This document shows positions 5,973 to 14,064 of a DNA stretch of 44,449 nucleotides, piece by piece. A model generated the notes under the pieces. That model was given only the letters and a program-made list of their open reading frames with translations. It ran no database searches and had not been told where the DNA came from. Made by a program: the position numbers and the translations under genes. How positions within the stretch are numbered: the stretch's first letter is position 1; each line of letters starts with the position of its first letter. Source of the DNA: Desulfobacterales bacterium (lineage in GTDB: Bacteria > Desulfobacterota > Desulfobacteria > Desulfobacterales > JAHEIW01); the NCBI GenBank assembly GCA_020353355.1, contig CP070694.1, forward strand, positions 3,467,619 through 3,512,067, read 5' to 3'.

Positions 5973-7878
5973 TACCCAGCACCGCACTTTCGAAGATGGC
6001 TACCTTGGCTGTTCTGGGTTCCAAACAATCGCCGATTTGATGAATTGGGTAGCCAAGTGATTTGATTTTCTCATAAAGCCTATTATCCGGCCGGGTACCG
6101 ATGGCGATGATTACCTTCTGCGCCTCAATAAATAGCTTCATGCCATCTTTATCCATCACAGTTACGCCGTCGTCTTCGATCGCGGATAACCGGGTCTCGG
6201 TCATGATCTGCACCTTGTGTTCTTTGAGCTTTTGCAGCAGTATTTTTTTGGTCATGGCTTCCAGCCCGCTGCCGATTTTGGGCAGCATTTCCACAACGGT
6301 TATCGAACATCCATACTCTGCCAAATGCAGGGCCAGTTCTAAGCCAGTGGGTCCTCCGCCGATCACCACCGCTCTTTGGTAAGTCGGCCGATCATCATTG
6401 AGCACGTCTTCATAGGTCAGTACAATGTCCTTATCAATGCCGTCTACCGGCGGCAGTACCGGTAATGATCCGGTGGCTAAAACAATGACATCCGGATTTG
6501 CGGCTTTGATATCATCTTCAGTAACTTCGTGGTTCAGATGACATTGAACGCCGTATATTTCGGCCTGTTTCATCTGAAAGCTAATCAATGACCTCAATTC
6601 GGACTTGTGACCGGGTACACTGCCCGCTAACAGCTGGCCACCGAGGGTCGGCCGCTTTTCATAAACATGGACCTTATGGCCCCTCTTGGCCGCCACCCAG
6701 GCAACATTCAATCCGCCCGGACCGCCTCCGATCACCATAACCGTTTTGGGTGAACTGGTTGGGATGAAGGCCATTTCTTTTTCACGGCCCAGCATGGGAT
6801 TTACCAGACACTCAATCCGGCCTCGCTTGAAAATAGATTGCATGCAGGTGTTGCACGCAATGCACGTCCGAATTTCATCGAATCGCCCTTCTTTTGCTTT
6901 TTTGGGCATTTCCGGATCCGCCAGCAGGCCCCGACCGATGCAAACCAGGTCGGCTTGCCCTTTAGCAATGATCTCGTCGGCAATATGGGGATCATTAATC
7001 CTGCCCACCGCCATCACCGGAATATCCAGGGCCGTTTTGACCTGGCTGGCAGAACCCGCAAGACAGGCTTTTCCCATGAACATGGGCTGGCAGATCCATT
7101 CAGGCGTTAAATCATTTCCCGCGGAAACCTGAACCGCATCGATGCCGGCATCGACCAAAAGCTTAAGAATTTTTATGCTTTCTTTGGTTGTGAGGCCGCC
7201 ATCGACATATTCTTCGGCGCTAATTTTAAATGAGATCGGAAATTTTTGATCCACGCGTTTTCTGATTTCCTTCACGACTTCTTTTGCAAAACGGGTCCTG
7301 CCTTCAATGTCGCCACCATATCGATCCTCGCGGATATTGGAAAATTTGGATAGAAATTGATTAATCAGATACCCGTGGGCGCCATGGATTTCAATCAGTT
7401 CATAGCCTGCCTGAAAGGCTCTTTCAGCGGCGTCGCCGAATTTTTGAACCAGTTCCTGGATCCCATCGATCGTCAATGGCTCTACATCGCCGCGAATGGT
7501 CGGACAGGGAAGTGGTGAGGGAGCCAGCGGCTTGCGTTTGATCACTTTGGCAGAGGTTTGACGGCCGCCGTGGTGGATCTGGACTGCCGGCACAGCACCT
7601 TCTGCTTTGATGGCGCGGGCAATTTTTGCCAAACCATCGATAAATCGGTCCTCATAGATTTTCGCCTGGTTGACGGATACGACGCCTTCGGGTGAAATAG
7701 CGCAAGCTTCCATCATGACCATGGCGGGTCCGCCGGCTGCCCGGCGGCGGTAATGTTCGACGGTCGTATCCGTAATACGACCGTCGTCACCAAGCAAAAA
7801 AGATGCTAAGGGTGGCATCACGATCCGGTTTGCTAGCTTTATCGTTTTAATCGTAAGCGGGGAAAACAAATTTTGCAT
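5962..7878 (-). CDS. 2,4-dienoyl-CoA reductase-like FMN/FAD/4Fe-4S oxidoreductase (old yellow enzyme family)
   Basis: 638 aa. An N-terminal FMN TIM barrel (MQNLFSPLTIKTIKLANRIVMPP; HHGGRQTS; EIHGAHGYLINQFLS) is followed by a 4Fe-4S motif with C339, C342, C345 and C357 (CIACNTC...ECLVNP), then FAD (VMVIGGGPGGLNVAW) and NAD(P) (AVVIGGGPTGLELALHLAE) Rossmann domains. This is the architecture of FadH and related enoate or bile-acid reductases. One residue is missing between the second and third Cys compared with E. coli FadH. It probably reduces an activated C=C bond on a CoA thioester or other enoate; the substrate is unknown. ATG 7878 follows a GGAGAACACCA ribosome site. Monocistronic. Confidence 0.88.
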   Translation of the reverse strand: MQNLFSPLTIKTIKLANRIVMPPLASFLLGDDGRITDTTVEHYRRRAAGGPAMVMMEACAISPEGVVSVNQAKIYEDRFIDGLAKIARAIKAEGAVPAVQIHHGGRQTSAKVIKRKPLAPSPLPCPTIRGDVEPLTIDGIQELVQKFGDAAERAFQAGYELIEIHGAHGYLINQFLSKFSNIREDRYGGDIEGRTRFAKEVVKEIRKRVDQKFPISFKISAEEYVDGGLTTKESIKILKLLVDAGIDAVQVSAGNDLTPEWICQPMFMGKACLAGSASQVKTALDIPVMAVGRINDPHIADEIIAKGQADLVCIGRGLLADPEMPKKAKEGRFDEIRTCIACNTCMQSIFKRGRIECLVNPMLGREKEMAFIPTSSPKTVMVIGGGPGGLNVAWVAAKRGHKVHVYEKRPTLGGQLLAGSVPGHKSELRSLISFQMKQAEIYGVQCHLNHEVTEDDIKAANPDVIVLATGSLPVLPPVDGIDKDIVLTYEDVLNDDRPTYQRAVVIGGGPTGLELALHLAEYGCSITVVEMLPKIGSGLEAMTKKILLQKLKEHKVQIMTETRLSAIEDDGVTVMDKDGMKLFIEAQKVIIAIGTRPDNRLYEKIKSLGYPIHQIGDCLEPRTAKVAIFESAVLGRKI

Positions 7879-8123
7879 GATTGGTGTTCTCCTGAGATGA
7901 TATTTTCAAGTTAAGCAAGAAACTTTAAAGGAGATAAGGTCTTTCAAGAAGGCAAATCAATGCGAATTTCATCATTCCCATGTCTAAAGGGTATAAACTG
8001 GTTTTCTGACGAATTTGATTCCAAAAACCTATAGCGTATTTGATATTTAAAATCAACTTTCCTTTATTAAATGTCAGGCACCTAACAAAAATCAATCCGA
8101 GGTGTTGCAGCATGTATTCAGGC

Positions 8124-8152
8124 TTGACGCTCACCTGGCTTTTCTTTATAAT
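8124..8152 (+). promoter_or_regulatory. Sigma-70 promoter upstream of rmuC
   Basis: TTGACG (8124-8129), exactly 17-nt spacer, TATAAT (8147-8152). The start of rmuC at 8284 leaves a leader of about 125 nt. The rest of the 405-bp gap between divergent genes (7879-8283) shows nothing else. Confidence 0.65.
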
Positions 8153-8283
8153 CTCCCCAATTTTATGAAAATATTGTATTTTTGATATCTTTTCGAAGAA
8201 TATGGTGTCTGGCGTTCGGTGACCTTTCCTGCCCTGATCTCCAATTTTCACTCGTATCAAAAATGCACTCGAGGGAAATTAAC

Positions 8284-9657
8284 ATGACCGAAGTTATGAC
8301 CAGGGTCGCGGCATTTATTGTCAATAATTCGCAAGAATTGGCGATCGGGAGCACCATTGTCCTGGCGCTTTTAGCAATCATTTTGCTGATCATTCTGATC
8401 CGACGCAAGCCTGACCTCATGATTGCCAAGTTTCAGGAAAATTTTTCAGATCTGCGCAACCGACAGGACCGTCTGGAGCTTGTGATCAAAGACGAAATAA
8501 CCCGCAACCGGCAGGAAACAGCCGCTAACGCTCAACAGGCCAGACAGGAACTCAGCACAACCCTGAGGTATTCCAGCGACTCGTTACAACAACGTATGAG
8601 TGAAAATGTCCGTTTGCAAAAAGATCAGCTGGATTCGTTTTCCAAACAATTAATGGCCATGACCAAGTTGAACGAAGAAAAACTGAACGCCATGCGCAAA
8701 ACCATGCAAGATCAGCTGCAGGCGATGCAAGCGGACAATGCCAAAAACCTCGAGCAGATGCGGGCAACGGTTGACGAGAAATTGCAATCCACCCTGGAAA
8801 AACGGCTGGGAGAATCCTTTAAGCAGGTTAGTGAGCGCTTGGAGCAGGTCTACAAGGGTTTGGGGGAGATGCGCAACCTGGCCACCGGTGTCGGCGATTT
8901 GAAAAAGGTTCTCACCAACGTCAAAACCCGGGGTACCTGGGGTGAAATCCGCCTCAGTCATATTCTCGAGCAAATCTTAACCCCGGATCAATATGAGGTG
9001 AACGTTGCCACCAAAAAAAATAGCAACGAACGCGTCGAATTTGCCATAAAATTGCCGGGGCAAGATAAGGATCAGGAAAAGATCGTCTGGATGCCGATTG
9101 ATTCCAAATTTCCGCAGGAAGACTATCAGCGACTGATGGATGCCCAGGAGGCCGCTGATAAAGAGCAGGCCGAAAAATCCATCAAGAACTTGGAACTGCG
9201 CATCAAGGCGGAAGCAAAATATATCAAGGAGAAATATCTTGATCCCCCCCATACCACAGATTTTGGGATTATGTTTTTACCGGTTGAAGGATTGTATGCT
9301 GAAGTCTTGCGGTGTCCGGGATTGTGCGACACTTTGCAGCGTGAATATCGCATTGTTGTAACCGGCCCCACCACCCTAGCCGCCCTCTTAAATAGTCTCC
9401 AAATGGGATTTAGAACCCTTGCCATCGAAAAACGCTCCAGTGAAGTATGGGAGTTGCTGGGCGTGGTGAAAACAGAATTCGGTAAATTTGGCAATGTGCT
9501 GGCCAAAACCAAAAAAAAGCTTCAAGAGGCCAGCAACACGATTGATAAAGCCGAAGTCCGCACCCGGGCCATCCAGCGCAAGCTCAGAAAGGTGCAGGAG
9601 GTACCCCAGCCGGATACCGCGCCGCTGATTGAAGGGTCTCAGGAGGAACAATCATAA
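8284..9657 (+). CDS. rmuC: DNA recombination protein RmuC homolog
   Basis: 457 aa from ATG 8284 (GAGGG 9 nt upstream), chosen over an open extension to 8182 because that extension lacks a ribosome site and would overlap the promoter. An N-terminal membrane anchor (LAIGSTIVLALLAIILLIILI, about 17-38) is followed by a long coiled coil (about 50-190) and the RmuC nuclease-like domain, which contains VKTRGTWGEIRL, MPIDSKFPQEDYQRL and VTGPTTLAALLNSLQMGFR. RmuC limits DNA inversions and recombination at repeats. This genome's many inverted repeats make that role relevant, though the link is only suggestive. Confidence 0.93.
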   Translation: MTEVMTRVAAFIVNNSQELAIGSTIVLALLAIILLIILIRRKPDLMIAKFQENFSDLRNRQDRLELVIKDEITRNRQETAANAQQARQELSTTLRYSSDSLQQRMSENVRLQKDQLDSFSKQLMAMTKLNEEKLNAMRKTMQDQLQAMQADNAKNLEQMRATVDEKLQSTLEKRLGESFKQVSERLEQVYKGLGEMRNLATGVGDLKKVLTNVKTRGTWGEIRLSHILEQILTPDQYEVNVATKKNSNERVEFAIKLPGQDKDQEKIVWMPIDSKFPQEDYQRLMDAQEAADKEQAEKSIKNLELRIKAEAKYIKEKYLDPPHTTDFGIMFLPVEGLYAEVLRCPGLCDTLQREYRIVVTGPTTLAALLNSLQMGFRTLAIEKRSSEVWELLGVVKTEFGKFGNVLAKTKKKLQEASNTIDKAEVRTRAIQRKLRKVQEVPQPDTAPLIEGSQEEQS

Positions 9658-9833
9658 ATTGAGGGATTAGGGAATTAAAATACGGTAGATCGTTCTGCGA
9701 CCAAAACCAATTGCTTCGAACCGCGGAACAGCAGAACAAGGAACCACAGAATATCGAAGTGAAAAATATTTTCCTATTAATGTTTGGATTGCATCGACCT
9801 GTTATCTGAGCGGGGCATTTAGTGGAGAGTCTG

Positions 9834-11582
9834 ATGGCAATTTCAAGCTACTGGGCGGATAAATATATTGAAAATCTGCGCACAGCCAGGGAAGCCCTGA
9901 GCCTAATTCGAGCGGGACAGCGTGTATTTATCGGATCTTCCTGCGGGGAACCGCAGCACCTGGTGCGAGAGCTTTCTGAAGTATCAGATTATTTTAAAGA
10001 TATCGAAATTATCCGGCTATTGACCCTTGAGACCACCCCCTTGACATTAATTGCCAATCAAACCAAAGATCAAAGTCTGAACATTCGATCGTTTTATCTC
10101 GGATCCGCAAAACCCAACGTCATTTCACGAAACAAACGCTTTATTACACCCATTAATCTTTCTGCCGTCCCGCGCTTGTTTAAAAGCAGATTGCTGCCGA
10201 TTCATGTGGCACTGATTCAGACTTGCCCGCCAGATGATTTTGGCTGGATGAGTTTGGGAGTATCGGTGGACATCACCCTGGCTGCCGCTCTGTCTGCTGA
10301 TCTGGTTATCGCCCAGGTGAATTTCAACATGCCCCGGGTTCTCGGGCGCAGCTTTATCCATGTGAATGACGTGGATGTATTTGTGGAACATGATGAAGCG
10401 TTGTTGACCATTGGGGAAACACCGGAGTTAGATGCAGCCAACAATATTGGGAGGCTTGTTGCGCGACTTATCGAAGACGGCTCAACCATTGAAATCGGTC
10501 TGGGCGCCACCCACCAGGCCACCCTGTTGACCCTCGCAGAGAAAAATGACCTCGGCATCCATACCCAGTACCTAACCAACGATATCATGCATCTTTTTTC
10601 CAAGGGGGTTATTACCAATCGAAAAAAAGGCTTTAATGAAGGCAAATTGGTGGCCAGCAGTGCTATCGGAACTGAGGAATTATATGAATTTATGAATGAT
10701 AATCCAGCCATCGAGTTCCATCCATCCGATTACGTCAATGACCCGGCCATTATTGCCCGTCATAACAAGATGGTTTCCATCAGCGTGGCCATGACCGTTG
10801 ATTTGACCGGTCAGGTAGCCGCAGATGCCCTGCCGTACAATCATTTTTCGGGAGTGACCGGAATGCTTGATTTCATACGGGGCGCAGTTCAGTCAAAGGG
10901 GGGCAAATCGATCCTGGTGCTTCCGGCCACATCCGCCCAAGGCGAAAAGAGCCGCATCGTTCCGATATTGGATGACGCCGCCATTGTTGTGCCCCGAGGA
11001 GATGTTCATTACGTGGTGACAGAGTATGGTGCCGTGAATTTATTTGGTAAAAGCCTTCAGGAGCGCACCATGGCCATGATCAGCATTGCCCACCCGGATT
11101 TTCGTGATGAACTGTTTTATGAAGCCAAGGAAATGGGACTTCTCGGCGCGGAACGAACGCTGTCGGAATCGATCCACGGTGTATATCCTATTCATTTGGA
11201 AGAAATCATCGAGATTGACGGCGAACAGGTGGCTGTCAGGCCTGCCAAACCGGTTGACGAGCGCAGAATTCAGGAACATTTTTACAATCTGGACAAAGAT
11301 GACGTTGTCGCCAGATTTTTCCATGAAAAAACCAGTTTTGTCCACGATGACGTTGAGGGCGTCTCTCTTATTGATTATATTAATGATTTGACGATATTGG
11401 CTGTGGTGGGCGAATTTGGTTTCGGCAGGGTCATCGGCATTGGAGAGTGTCTGCGTGATCCAGCCACCAACATCGCTGAAGTCGCTTTTTCGATCAGCAA
11501 ACCGTATCAAAAAAAGGGGTGGGTAAAATATTATTGCATAAATTGGCATCGGCTGCCCGAGAGAACGGAATTGCAGGGTTGA
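9834..11582 (+). CDS. Acetyl-CoA hydrolase/CoA-transferase fused to a GNAT domain (frameshifted near the end)
   Basis: Translated from ATG 9834 (GGAGAG 6 nt upstream) rather than GTG 9822. Residues 1-440 are an acetyl-CoA hydrolase/transferase: VFIGSSCGEPQHLV at the start, IEIGLGATHQATLL, and the C-terminal FSGVTGMLDFIRGA and VVPRGDVHYVVTEYGAVNLFGKS segments. The catalytic-Glu region VVTEYG is present. A GNAT domain begins near residue 475. The open frame ends early at 11582 because the acetyl-CoA-binding motif (Q-x-x-G-x-G) is completed only in the -1 frame. Restoring that frame gives about 647 aa, the usual length of such fusions. It is next to the Wood-Ljungdahl genes, so a role in acetate/acetyl-CoA exchange or acyl-CoA-dependent lysine acylation is plausible but inferred. 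Confidence 0.85.
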   Translation: MAISSYWADKYIENLRTAREALSLIRAGQRVFIGSSCGEPQHLVRELSEVSDYFKDIEIIRLLTLETTPLTLIANQTKDQSLNIRSFYLGSAKPNVISRNKRFITPINLSAVPRLFKSRLLPIHVALIQTCPPDDFGWMSLGVSVDITLAAALSADLVIAQVNFNMPRVLGRSFIHVNDVDVFVEHDEALLTIGETPELDAANNIGRLVARLIEDGSTIEIGLGATHQATLLTLAEKNDLGIHTQYLTNDIMHLFSKGVITNRKKGFNEGKLVASSAIGTEELYEFMNDNPAIEFHPSDYVNDPAIIARHNKMVSISVAMTVDLTGQVAADALPYNHFSGVTGMLDFIRGAVQSKGGKSILVLPATSAQGEKSRIVPILDDAAIVVPRGDVHYVVTEYGAVNLFGKSLQERTMAMISIAHPDFRDELFYEAKEMGLLGAERTLSESIHGVYPIHLEEIIEIDGEQVAVRPAKPVDERRIQEHFYNLDKDDVVARFFHEKTSFVHDDVEGVSLIDYINDLTILAVVGEFGFGRVIGIGECLRDPATNIAEVAFSISKPYQKKGWVKYYCINWHRLPERTELQG

Positions 11583-11776
11583 TCGCCTATACCTCGGCTC
11601 ATAATAAGGGCATGCTAAAGCTGTTTGAAACTTTGCCCTATAAATCAAATTCGTTTTTCGACGGGGATGTGTTGGTGCTAAGTTGCAGATTCGATGATCC
11701 CTCCTCATTTCAGAAATGGAAACTATCAGTGTTTATCATATTAGAGGCAATAAGCTCATGGTGTCCCGATAAATAG
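11517..11776 (+). pseudogene. C-terminal GNAT portion in the -1 frame of the preceding gene
   Basis: The frame starting GVGKILLHKLASAARENGI continues the interrupted GNAT domain: after QKKG it supplies the V-G of Q-x-x-G-x-G, then helix alpha-3 and the IAYTSAHNKGMLKLFETLPY segment, ending at TAG 11774. The junction is the heptamer A-AAA-AAG (11510-11516), in phase for -1 slippage. It may be a real frameshift mutation, a homopolymer sequencing error, or programmed frameshifting. No clear downstream pseudoknot or upstream Shine-Dalgarno stimulator was seen. Confidence 0.7.
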
Positions 11777-11792
11777 ACAACAGAGGAAATTG

Positions 11793-13751
11793 ATGATGAA
11801 AATGCATACGGTGAGATTTTTGCCCCATGAGATGGAGATTAGCGTTTCGGATGGGGAAACGATTATACGGGCGGCATTGGAAATCGGGGTGCATGTGAAT
11901 GCATCCTGTGGCGGAGAAGGTGTTTGCGGTAAGTGTCGGGTGATTGTCGAAGATGGAACCGTGGAGGGTGGTATCTCCGAAATGCTCAGCCAGGAGGATC
12001 AGGATAAGGGATACCGCCTGGCGTGTCAGGCGGCAATCAAGGGTGATCTCATCGTGCGCATTCCGGTGGAGTCCGCCATAGATCCGAGTGTGCTCAAAAT
12101 GCAAGCCGCGCCCCGGCGCACAGCCCATATCACGGAGATGAATTTTGAAGAATTAAAAGAAAAGGGCCTGTTTGTGGCACCGGTGGAGAAAAAATACCTG
12201 AAACTGCCGGAACCCACCACGCAGGATAACCTGCCTGATATTACGCGGCTGATCAGTTACTTGAAACTGAAACATGACGAGCACCGTTTGGAGGTTGATC
12301 TTTCGGTTATCCGCAAAATTTCATCTGTGTTGCGGCAAGATGATTTTAACGTCACGGCAACCCTTGTGCGGCCGGTTCGTGATGTGGGTAAGACCCGTAT
12401 CATCAATGTCGAACCGGGCAATGCGACCCGTCGCAGCTATGCCATTGCCATGGATATCGGTACCACAACCATTTATGGCCAGGTGATTGACCTGCTCAGC
12501 GGTGAGGTACTGGCTGAACACGGGGAGTTTAATGGTCAGATCAGCTACGGGGAGGATGTCATTTCGCGGATCGTCTATGCTGAGAAGCCGGGTGGCTTGG
12601 AACGACTGCATGCAGTGGTCATCTCAACCATCAATGATGTCTTAAGAAAAATTGTCAGGCACTCAAAAGTCAATCCCGACGGCATTTCCACGATAACCTT
12701 GGCCGGTAATACCACCATGACGCAATTGATGCTAAAGGTGAATCCGCGTTTTATCCGACGATCCCCCTATGTGCCGGCAGCAACCCTGTATCCGCCCATA
12801 AAGGCAATCGATTTGGGAATGGAATTGGGCGATCATGTCACCGCCCTCGTATACCCTGCGGTTTCCAGCTATGTTGGCGGGGATATCGTCGCTGGGGTAA
12901 TGGGCTCGGGTATTTATCGGAGCGATGAACTCACCCTTTATCTGGATGTGGGCACCAATGCCGAGATTGTCATCGGCAACAAAGACTGGCTGGCGTGCGC
13001 GGCATGTTCGGCCGGGCCTGCCTTTGAGGGCGGCGGTCTCAAATTTGGCATGCGTGCGGCCAAGGGGGCGATCGAGGATTTTTCGCTGGATCCGGTTACC
13101 CTTGATCCCATGCTTATCACGATTGGCAATGTGCGGCCAAAAGGCATCTGCGGATCCGGGCTGATCACCATGGTGGCGACCATGTTTGACATGGGGATCA
13201 TCGACAACCTGGGAAAATTTGATCGTGATTTAGATACGCCTAGAATCCGCGAAGACAATGGCGTCTGTGAATATGTATTGGCCTGGAAAGACGAATCCCA
13301 AATCGATCGCGATGTCGTCTTGACTGAAATAGACATAGAGAATCTTATACGTGCCAAAGGTGCGATCTATAGCGGATGCATGACGCTGCTCACAGAGGTG
13401 GGCATGAGCGTTCAGGATATAGAGCATATTGTTTTGGCCGGCGGTTTTGGCAGTTATGTAGATCTGGAAAAGGCAATGATCATCGGATTGTTGCCGGAAA
13501 TGGATCCCACTAAGGTAACCTTTATTGGAAACGGTTCCTTGCTGGGAGCCCGAATGAGTTCCCTGACCAATCGCATTCGTAAAGATGTGGTCGAGGTGAC
13601 CAAAAAAATGACCAATTTTGAATTGTCGGACACGCCCTCGTATATGGATAATTATATAGCAGCACTTTTCTTACCTCACACGGATATGGATCAGTTCCCC
13701 AAATTGAAAGCCCGGTTACAAGCGCGCAAAAATCAACAGCCTCAGAAATGA
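11793..13751 (+). CDS. acsV: RACo, ATP-dependent reductive activator of the corrinoid iron-sulfur protein
   Basis: 652 aa; start ATG 11793, 6 nt after GAGG. The N-terminal 2Fe-2S ferredoxin domain has C39, C45, C48 and C78 (ASCGGEGVCGKC ... LACQ). A linker of about 100 residues follows, then the ASKHA ATPase domain, whose phosphate-1 motif is AMDIGTTTIYG (about 219-229) and whose C-terminal part has LAGGFGSYVDLEKAMIIGLLP. RACo returns accidentally oxidised Co(II) in the corrinoid protein to Co(I) using ATP. It sits directly upstream of the corrinoid protein genes, 16 nt after the end of the GNAT frame, supporting assignment to this pathway rather than to a methylamine or demethylase system. 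Confidence 0.92.
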   Translation: MMKMHTVRFLPHEMEISVSDGETIIRAALEIGVHVNASCGGEGVCGKCRVIVEDGTVEGGISEMLSQEDQDKGYRLACQAAIKGDLIVRIPVESAIDPSVLKMQAAPRRTAHITEMNFEELKEKGLFVAPVEKKYLKLPEPTTQDNLPDITRLISYLKLKHDEHRLEVDLSVIRKISSVLRQDDFNVTATLVRPVRDVGKTRIINVEPGNATRRSYAIAMDIGTTTIYGQVIDLLSGEVLAEHGEFNGQISYGEDVISRIVYAEKPGGLERLHAVVISTINDVLRKIVRHSKVNPDGISTITLAGNTTMTQLMLKVNPRFIRRSPYVPAATLYPPIKAIDLGMELGDHVTALVYPAVSSYVGGDIVAGVMGSGIYRSDELTLYLDVGTNAEIVIGNKDWLACAACSAGPAFEGGGLKFGMRAAKGAIEDFSLDPVTLDPMLITIGNVRPKGICGSGLITMVATMFDMGIIDNLGKFDRDLDTPRIREDNGVCEYVLAWKDESQIDRDVVLTEIDIENLIRAKGAIYSGCMTLLTEVGMSVQDIEHIVLAGGFGSYVDLEKAMIIGLLPEMDPTKVTFIGNGSLLGARMSSLTNRIRKDVVEVTKKMTNFELSDTPSYMDNYIAALFLPHTDMDQFPKLKARLQARKNQQPQK

Positions 13752-13793
13752 ATCAAATTTAAATAGAAATTTTTATTCATTCAGGCTCAACTC

Positions 13794-13820
13794 TTGACAA
13801 AGCTATCTGCTCCATATAAA
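13794..13820 (+). promoter_or_regulatory. Candidate sigma-70 promoter for the acs operon
   Basis: TTGACA (13794-13799) and TATAAA (13815-13820), with a short 15-nt spacer. It lies 245 bp before acsD in a 313-bp gap (13752-14064) that otherwise holds a nested hairpin and AT-rich sequence. Confidence 0.35.
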
Positions 13821-13882
13821 TGACAATATTCCGCATCTAGTTCAGCGAAACCTTTGACGTGGGTTCATAAACGAAGACCTAA

Positions 13883-13921
13883 CCCGGACAAGCCCGCCAG
13901 AAATATGGCGGATAAACCGGG
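13883..13921 (+). repeat. Nested hairpin, dispersed-repeat-like
   Basis: The outer stem CCCGG/CCGGG encloses an inner stem CCGCCA-GAAATA-TGGCGG. The left arm's CCGGACAAGCC is repeated at 29278-29288 downstream of the PPDK-like gene. There is no T-run, so it is probably a repeat or mRNA leader structure rather than a terminator. Confidence 0.5.
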
Positions 13922-14064
13922 ATTGACTATTGGCTATTCAATATTCAATCGAAAATATTCAATTATTGGAAAATGGTGAAAATATTTCCATATCATTTTC
14001 TTACCACAAAATGCACGAAAATAACAATTAAGAGACTACGGATTAAAGAGATAAGGAGGTTACA

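Noticed and set aside
7925..8260. 111-codon minus-strand ORF in the rmuC upstream gap
   Set aside because: Lacks a ribosome site, resembles no protein, and overlaps the rmuC promoter.
11517..11580. Pseudoknot or hairpin stimulating the -1 frameshift
   Set aside because: Only a 4-bp stem (GGCA/TGCC) was found after the heptamer, too weak to claim.
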